In this document: one piece after another, positions 59,504-64,000 of the stretch
Layout: every line of letters starts with the position of its first letter
Position numbering within the stretch: the first letter of the stretch is position 1
NCBI RefSeq assembly: GCF_040225985.1
Contig: NZ_JBBPEU010000003.1
Coordinates: forward strand, 124,001 to 188,000
Origin: Shimia sp040225985
Lineage (GTDB): Bacteria > Pseudomonadota > Alphaproteobacteria > Rhodobacterales > Rhodobacteraceae
Reading direction: 5' to 3'
Length of the DNA: 64,000 nucleotides
Position numbers and translations under genes: made by a program
Notes under the pieces: generated by a model
Seen by the model: only the letters and a program-made list of their open reading frames with translations
What the model was told of the DNA's origin: nothing
Databases searched by the model: none

Positions 59504-61522
59504 GTGGATATCGCTGCCCTTCGTGAAAAGAACCCCGAACACTGGATGAAAGCCGCCGCCATCCGGGCCCTGACGCTGGATGCGGTCGCCGCCGCCAATT
59601 CCGGGCATTCCGGCATGCCGATGGGCATGGCCGACGTGGCTACCGTGCTGTTCGAGAAGCACATGAAATTCGACGTGGCCAATCCGAAATGGCCGGACCG
59701 CGACCGGTTCATCCTGTCGGCGGGACACGGGTCGATGCTGATCTATTCGCTGCTTTACCTCATGGGCGACGCGCAGGTGACGCTCGAGCAGGTCAAGAAC
59801 TTCCGCCAGATGGGTGCCCTGACCGCGGGCCACCCCGAGAATTTCCTGATTGACGCCGTCGAAACCACCACCGGCCCTCTGGGTCAGGGCATCGCCAATG
59901 CCGTGGGTTTTGCCATGGCCGAGGAAATCCAGCGCGCCCAGTATGGCCGCAAGCTGGTCGATCACTACACCTATGTCGTCGCCGGTGACGGCTGCCTGAT
60001 GGAAGGCATCAGCCAGGAAGCCATCGGTCTGGCCGGGCGTCACAGTCTGGGCCACCTGATCGTGCTTTGGGACAACAACAACATCACCATCGACGGCACG
60101 GTCGAATTGTCGGACCGCACCAACCAGGTGCAGCGTTTCCGCGCCTCGGGCTGGCATGTGCAGGAAATTGATGGCCACGACCCCGAGGCCATCGACGCCG
60201 CGATTGAGGCCGCCAAGAAAACCAAGAAGCCTTCTATGATCGCCTGCAAGACGCATATCGCGCTGGGGCACGCCGCACAGGACACATCGAAAGGCCACGG
60301 TGCGCTGACCGATGCCGATCAGCTGGCTGCCGCGAAAGAGGTTTATGGCTGGACCAGTGGCCCCTTCGAGGTGCCCGCAGACATCAAGGCCCAGTGGGAA
60401 GCCATCGGCAGCCGTGGCGCCGCCGCGCGTGAAGCGTGGGAAGCGCGCTTTGCCGAAGCCTCGCAGCAGAAACAAAACCGTTTCAACCGCGCCTATGCGC
60501 TGGACGTGCCCAACCGCCTGTCTGCAGTCGTCAAGGCACTGAAAAAGCAGGTTTCGGATGAGAAGCCCACCGTCGCAACCCGTAAAGCGTCGGAAATGGC
60601 GCTTGAGGTTATCAACCCGATCATGCCCGAAACCGTGGGCGGCTCGGCCGACCTGACCGGATCGAACAACACCAAGACCGGCGATTTGGGCGTGTTTGAC
60701 ACCGATAATCGCAAGGGGCGCTATATCTATTGGGGTATCCGCGAGCATGGCATGGCGGCTGCAATGAACGGCATGGCGCTGCATGGTGGCATCCGCCCCT
60801 ATTCGGGCACGTTCTTCTGCTTTACCGACTATGCGCGCCCCGCGATGCGTCTGGCGGCTCTGATGAAGGTGCCGTCGGTCTTTGTCATGACCCATGACTC
60901 GATCGGCGTTGGCGAAGACGGCCCGACCCACCAGCCGGTGGAACATCTGGCCATCTGCCGCGCGACCCCGAACACCCATGTGTTCCGCCCTGCCGATGCC
61001 GTGGAAGCAGCCGAGGCCTGGGAACTGGCGCTGTCGTCCAAGGAAACGCCGACCGTCATGGCGCTGACCCGGCAGAACCTGCCGACCGTGCGCACCGAGC
61101 ACAAGCTGAAGAACCTCACCGCGCAGGGTGCCTATGTTCTGGCCGAGGCAGAGGGCAAACGTCAGGTGATCCTGATGGCAACCGGCTCCGAAGTTTCGGT
61201 GGCGATGGAAGCCAAGGCCAAGCTTGAAGCCGAAGGCATCGGCACCCGCGTGGTATCCATGCCCTGCATGGAACTGTTCGCAGCGCAGGACGAAGCCTAT
61301 CGCCGCAAGGTTCTGCCCGCCGGCAACATCGTGCGGATCGGCATCGAGGCCGCCGTGCGCCAGGGCTGGGATCAGTGGCTGCTGGGCGAACGTGCCCGTG
61401 CGGGGAAATCCGACTTTGTCGGCATGGACCGCTTCGGCGCCTCGGCGCCCGCAGGTGAATTGTTCGAAAAGTTCGGTATCACCGCAGACAACGTGGTGGC
61501 CAAGGCCAAGGCGCTACTCTGA
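59504..61522 (+). CDS. tkt: Transketolase
   Basis: TPP-dependent transfer of two-carbon units in the pentose phosphate and, if present, Calvin pathways. The 672-aa protein shows ANSGHSGMPMG, the TPP-binding motif GDGCLMEGISQEA (from about residue 161) ending at WDNNN, the pyrimidine-domain GGSADLTGSN and the HDSIGVGEDGPTHQPVEH active-site loop. The GTG at 59504 is chosen because AAAGGAA lies 9 bases upstream; a TTG at 59483 lacks a ribosome binding site. A hairpin follows the stop codon. Confidence 0.95.
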   Translation: MDIAALREKNPEHWMKAAAIRALTLDAVAAANSGHSGMPMGMADVATVLFEKHMKFDVANPKWPDRDRFILSAGHGSMLIYSLLYLMGDAQVTLEQVKNFRQMGALTAGHPENFLIDAVETTTGPLGQGIANAVGFAMAEEIQRAQYGRKLVDHYTYVVAGDGCLMEGISQEAIGLAGRHSLGHLIVLWDNNNITIDGTVELSDRTNQVQRFRASGWHVQEIDGHDPEAIDAAIEAAKKTKKPSMIACKTHIALGHAAQDTSKGHGALTDADQLAAAKEVYGWTSGPFEVPADIKAQWEAIGSRGAAAREAWEARFAEASQQKQNRFNRAYALDVPNRLSAVVKALKKQVSDEKPTVATRKASEMALEVINPIMPETVGGSADLTGSNNTKTGDLGVFDTDNRKGRYIYWGIREHGMAAAMNGMALHGGIRPYSGTFFCFTDYARPAMRLAALMKVPSVFVMTHDSIGVGEDGPTHQPVEHLAICRATPNTHVFRPADAVEAAEAWELALSSKETPTVMALTRQNLPTVRTEHKLKNLTAQGAYVLAEAEGKRQVILMATGSEVSVAMEAKAKLEAEGIGTRVVSMPCMELFAAQDEAYRRKVLPAGNIVRIGIEAAVRQGWDQWLLGERARAGKSDFVGMDRFGASAPAGELFEKFGITADNVVAKAKALL

Positions 61523-61548
61523 GCCGTTTCGAATTTGTAAAAAGTTAA

Positions 61549-61573
61549 GAGGCGTCCCATTGCGGGGCGCCTC
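61549..61573 (+). terminator. Hairpin after tkt
   Basis: GAGGCGTCCC (61549-61558) pairs with GGGGCGCCTC (61564-61573) with one G-U pair. Only a weak T-rich tail follows. It separates tkt from the exported-protein gene 22 bases on. Confidence 0.65.
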
Positions 61574-61595
61574 GTGTCTGTTCAAGGGGGTGGAA

Positions 61596-62156
61596 ATGAA
61601 ACGGGTATCACTTGGCCTCGGGGTTCTGGCCCTTAGCCTGCACATGTTGGCCCCGTCAGCGGCCAAGGCACAAAACATCCGCGCGGCAACGCCGCAGGCC
61701 AACTATCCCCCCGAAAGCTGGGTCTTCAATCTGCAATTCCGCCGGTTCCCGTGGTCCATCGACTGTCGCGAGGAAAATGGCCGGGGCAAACTGACCAAAC
61801 GCGGCTCAGGCGGCACCGTAACCTACAAGCTAACCGGATTTCCATCAGCCGACCGGCTGTTGTGTACGGTCAACAATGATCCGAAACGAGTGATCCTGAT
61901 CGATGTCGACAACCTGTTCGGCGTCGGCCGCAAAAAACGGGTCATGGGCGGCGAATATTTCGAGGGCGAGGTGAACCGCGTGGACCTCAAGGTCCAGTAT
62001 CAACGCAATGCGGTCGGCTATGGATCACATAAGGCCCATGCGCGCCGCTACACGGTGTTTGGGAAAGATCGTATCATTTATGCCGATGACACCATGTTGT
62101 ACGGGTTCTTTCCGCAGCGCCGTTACGAACAAACCAAAAAACGCTGGAAACCCTGA
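61596..62156 (+). CDS. Exported protein of unknown function
   Basis: A 186-aa protein with a clear signal peptide (residues 1-24, cut near AAKAQN). The mature part has one probable disulfide pair (Cys in WSIDCREENGRG and in RLLCTVNND) and many basic residues, with a Tyr/Arg-rich C-terminus (YGFFPQRRYEQTKKRWKP). It is probably periplasmic. I do not recognise a family. AAGGGGGT precedes the ATG at 61596, and its own terminator follows. Confidence 0.65.
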   Translation: MKRVSLGLGVLALSLHMLAPSAAKAQNIRAATPQANYPPESWVFNLQFRRFPWSIDCREENGRGKLTKRGSGGTVTYKLTGFPSADRLLCTVNNDPKRVILIDVDNLFGVGRKKRVMGGEYFEGEVNRVDLKVQYQRNAVGYGSHKAHARRYTVFGKDRIIYADDTMLYGFFPQRRYEQTKKRWKP

Positions 62157-62186
62157 CACCACCTCAGCAACCATAACCCGCTTGAC

Positions 62187-62218
62187 AAAGGGCGCCCGTC
62201 AGGACGCCCTTTCCTTTT
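62187..62218 (+). terminator. Rho-independent terminator
   Basis: AAAGGGCG (62187-62194) pairs with CGCCCTTT (62205-62212) and is followed by CCTTTT. It lies 30 bases after the exported-protein gene and 16 bases from the end of the convergent HlyD gene. Confidence 0.8.
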
Positions 62219-62233
62219 GACCGTTCCAGGGCC

Positions 62234-63361
62234 TTAGAGCATGGGGTTGAGATAGTTCATGATGGCGGTCATACGCATCATGACTTTCCGAATAACATGC
62301 GTGGCCCCTGCGCTTTCCGTATAGATGGCGACGGTCCCCACCGCGCCGGGCCGCAGCGCCATGGCATCCTCGGGATCAACTGGCGCCAAGCGAACAAGGA
62401 AGGGCTCCGCCCCCACCTGACGCGCGGCTCCGATATTGCCGCTGACCTGCGCCTGCCCGCCCGAGGCGGCCGGAATGATCTGGTCCACAACCGCCGGAAT
62501 AATCTCGCCAGGGCGGGTTTTCATAGCAACCTCAACCGGTTGCCCCGGCGTGACATGGCGCAGATAGATTTGATGGATTTGCGCCACCGCCGTGGACTCG
62601 GAGGTGTCCACAAAGGCCATCGAGGGTGCCAGCGGCAGGGAGACCACACGCTGCCCGACCGCGAGGGCCAGATTGGTCACATAGCCATCGCCGGGTGCGC
62701 GCACGATGGTCTGGTCCAGTTCCCACTCGGCCTGTTCCAGGCGCGCTTCGGCCTCGGCGACCTTGGCCACCTTGCCATCGGGCATGACCGCGCCGAGTTC
62801 AGCCTCGGCCTTGCGCACGGCGGCCTGGGCAGACACGACCGCTGCATTGGCCTGATCCAGATCACTTTGGCGGCGTTCAAGCCGGTTCTCGGAATAGACA
62901 CCGCTCTCGACCAGTTGTTTGTCGTCGTCATACCGTGATTGTGCCAGCGTAGCCTGCGCCTGCGCCTGCTGCAAAGACGCCTGCGCGGTTTGCAACGTGT
63001 CCTGATCCTGTTTGGCCTGCGCCTGTACCCGCACCAGCCCTGCCGCCGCCAGATCGACTGCGCGCCGGAACGGTTCGGGATCGATACGGAACAATACGTC
63101 GCCTTCCTTGACCGGCACATTTGGTTCGGCGGCCACCTCGACCACCTGCCCGGCAACATTGGGCACAACCGACACGACCCGCGTCATGATCTGAACGGGA
63201 CCCGAGGGCGCCCCCCATTGCATCGGCACAAACAGGAAGATCAGCAACAGCAGGATCCAGCCGCCGGTGCTGGCCCATGTTACCTTGCTGTCAGGCAACA
63301 CCTTGGCCTTGATCAGCGCATAAAGGATCGCGACGTAAATCAGCGTAAGAAAGATAATCAT
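62234..63361 (-). CDS. HlyD-family membrane fusion protein (YiaV-like)
   Basis: A 375-aa periplasmic adaptor with two N-terminal membrane segments (about residues 2-20 and 33-47). A biotinyl-lipoyl-like half motif (VVPNVAGQVVEVAAEPNVPVKEGDVL region) follows. A long alpha-hairpin (about 90-190, Ala/Gln-rich heptads), the second lipoyl half (VRAPGDGYVTNLALAVGQRV) and a beta-barrel complete it. The DUF3302 gene overlaps its start by 4 bases, the same pairing as yiaW-yiaV in Escherichia coli. No transporter or outer-membrane channel gene is adjacent, so the exported substrate is unknown. Confidence 0.87.
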   Translation of the reverse strand: MIIFLTLIYVAILYALIKAKVLPDSKVTWASTGGWILLLLIFLFVPMQWGAPSGPVQIMTRVVSVVPNVAGQVVEVAAEPNVPVKEGDVLFRIDPEPFRRAVDLAAAGLVRVQAQAKQDQDTLQTAQASLQQAQAQATLAQSRYDDDKQLVESGVYSENRLERRQSDLDQANAAVVSAQAAVRKAEAELGAVMPDGKVAKVAEAEARLEQAEWELDQTIVRAPGDGYVTNLALAVGQRVVSLPLAPSMAFVDTSESTAVAQIHQIYLRHVTPGQPVEVAMKTRPGEIIPAVVDQIIPAASGGQAQVSGNIGAARQVGAEPFLVRLAPVDPEDAMALRPGAVGTVAIYTESAGATHVIRKVMMRMTAIMNYLNPML

Positions 63362-63615
63362 GCCGCGTCTCCTTCCTGCTCAGAGGGCAACTCTTGCCCC
63401 GGATGCACGTAGAAGGCCCAGACCAAAGCCAGCGGCCAGAACACCCCAAGCGCCAGCGCCCCAAGCCATCCGGCCACATTGACCGCCTCTTGCTGGGGAT
63501 GGTTGCGCGCCGCCGCGACCCGGCCCGGCAGCATCGCCAGAAAAACAAAGACTCCGAGGATCGTCAGGATCAGCACGATCAGGATGATCCAGGCAAAAAT
63601 ATCGAGTCCACTCAT
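63358..63615 (-). CDS. DUF3302 family small membrane protein (YiaW-like)
   Basis: An 85-aa inner-membrane protein with two helices (about residues 5-27 and 41-63) separated by a basic loop (RVAAARNHPQQEAV). It matches DUF3302 in length and layout (MSGLDIFAWIIL start and the WLGALALGVFWPLALVWAF second helix). It always seems to accompany an HlyD-type adaptor, and here the stop overlaps the adaptor start as ATGA. Function is unknown. The 115 bases between it and the next gene hold nothing I can identify. Confidence 0.82.
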   Translation of the reverse strand: MSGLDIFAWIILIVLILTILGVFVFLAMLPGRVAAARNHPQQEAVNVAGWLGALALGVFWPLALVWAFYVHPGQELPSEQEGDAA

Positions 63616-63730
63616 TGAGGCGGCTCCTTCTATGTGGCGGCGCTGCACCGGTTCAAACGCAGGGCCTTTGCTTCAGCTTACAGGGAGCCCAGCGTCATGC
63701 AAGGACACTGGGCTGTGACCTCACGGTGAG

Positions 63731-64000
63731 TTACACGAAGATCACCACCGACTGCATTCCGTCCACGACGAGTTGCCCGTCGCTGTTCCACATGCGCATG
63801 ACCTGAGAGCTATAGCCGTCGTGCCCGGCGGTCAGCGCACTTTCGATCATCCACCAACCGTCACGCGTGGTTAGGGTTTCGCTCAGAACGTTGCAAATCC
63901 AATTGACGGACGAGTTCGGCCCCATCTTGGTGGCCATTGTAAAGACCGCCGGGGGCGGGATGTCGGCAATGCTGATCAACCCTTCGGGACTGTCCCACAT
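63731..64000 (-). CDS. Acyl-CoA thioesterase family protein, C-terminal part
   Basis: The last 89 codons of a gene that runs off the right edge. Motifs FTMATKMGPNSSVNWICNV, RDGWWMIESALTAGHDGYSS and VMRMWNSDGQLVVDGMQSV match the C-terminal hotdog domain of TesB/4HBT_3-type acyl-CoA thioesterases. The Met at 64000 is probably internal. Substrate chain length cannot be judged. Confidence 0.72.
   Translation of the reverse strand: MWDSPEGLISIADIPPPAVFTMATKMGPNSSVNWICNVLSETLTTRDGWWMIESALTAGHDGYSSQVMRMWNSDGQLVVDGMQSVVIFV

Overview
The window looks like chromosomal core DNA of a marine alphaproteobacterium of the order Rhodobacterales (Roseobacter group). The grounds are high GC, the gene orders trpG-trpD-(ung)-trpC-moaC-moeA-lexA and argC-ccmE, a B12-dependent NrdJ ribonucleotide reductase, citramalate synthase, a MttB-family methyltransferase and a fused indolepyruvate ferredoxin oxidoreductase. 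No insertion sequence, CRISPR array or rRNA was seen. There is one tRNA, Pro(UGG). The assignment comes from reading the translations, not from a database search.

Layout. 1-3.4 kb: cut-off exported protein, cimA, cysS (minus strand). 3.6-4.9 kb: YjbR protein, then a VOC protein divergent from soxR across a near-perfect SoxR box. 5.1-8.7 kb: accessory group of PLP aminotransferase, possible 31-aa peptide, non-pyrrolysine MttB homologue and hexapeptide acyltransferase. 9-13.4 kb: nrdJ, a hairpin-rich leader, NrdR boxes, paired DnaA boxes and tRNA-Pro. 13.5-17.3 kb: DUF192 protein, double cold-shock protein, pdxH, fabI, LysE exporter, gpt. 17.5-19.7 kb: broken sulfotransferase gene and a second aminotransferase. 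19.8-31.4 kb: ppiD, trpE, two minus-strand envelope genes, then a tightly overlapping run trpG, trpD, ung, trpC, moaC, moeA, and lexA with its own SOS promoter. 31.4-38.9 kb: comEC, gltX, gltA, an anchored acidic RTX-type protein, a PaaG-like isomerase. 39-46 kb (minus): ccmH, ccmF, a holin/endolysin pair, ccmE, argC, murI, a PlsC-type acyltransferase. 46.2-50.8 kb: indolepyruvate oxidoreductase, a divergent LysR gene and a candidate small RNA. 51-64 kb: large MscS channel, Omp85-type barrel, purL, bolA, grxD, an unknown gene, zapA with a coiled-coil partner, tkt, an exported unknown, an HlyD/DUF3302 pair and a cut-off thioesterase.

How the genes work together. Most encode housekeeping functions: tryptophan and molybdopterin synthesis, cytochrome c maturation, tRNA charging, TCA entry, purine synthesis, Fe-S handling and cell division. 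Superimposed are legible regulatory signals: SoxR at the VOC gene, NrdR and possibly DnaA at nrdJ, and LexA at lexA. Weaker CtrA-like half-site pairs lie at the endolysin/holin genes and at comEC. Those two loci are homologous to the lysis and uptake functions of gene transfer agents in Rhodobacter capsulatus, which makes them the most suggestive pairing here. The least explained items are the peptide upstream of mttB, the nrdJ leader, the candidate sRNA near 50.8 kb, the RTX-type surface protein, the unknown gene after grxD and the broken sulfotransferase.
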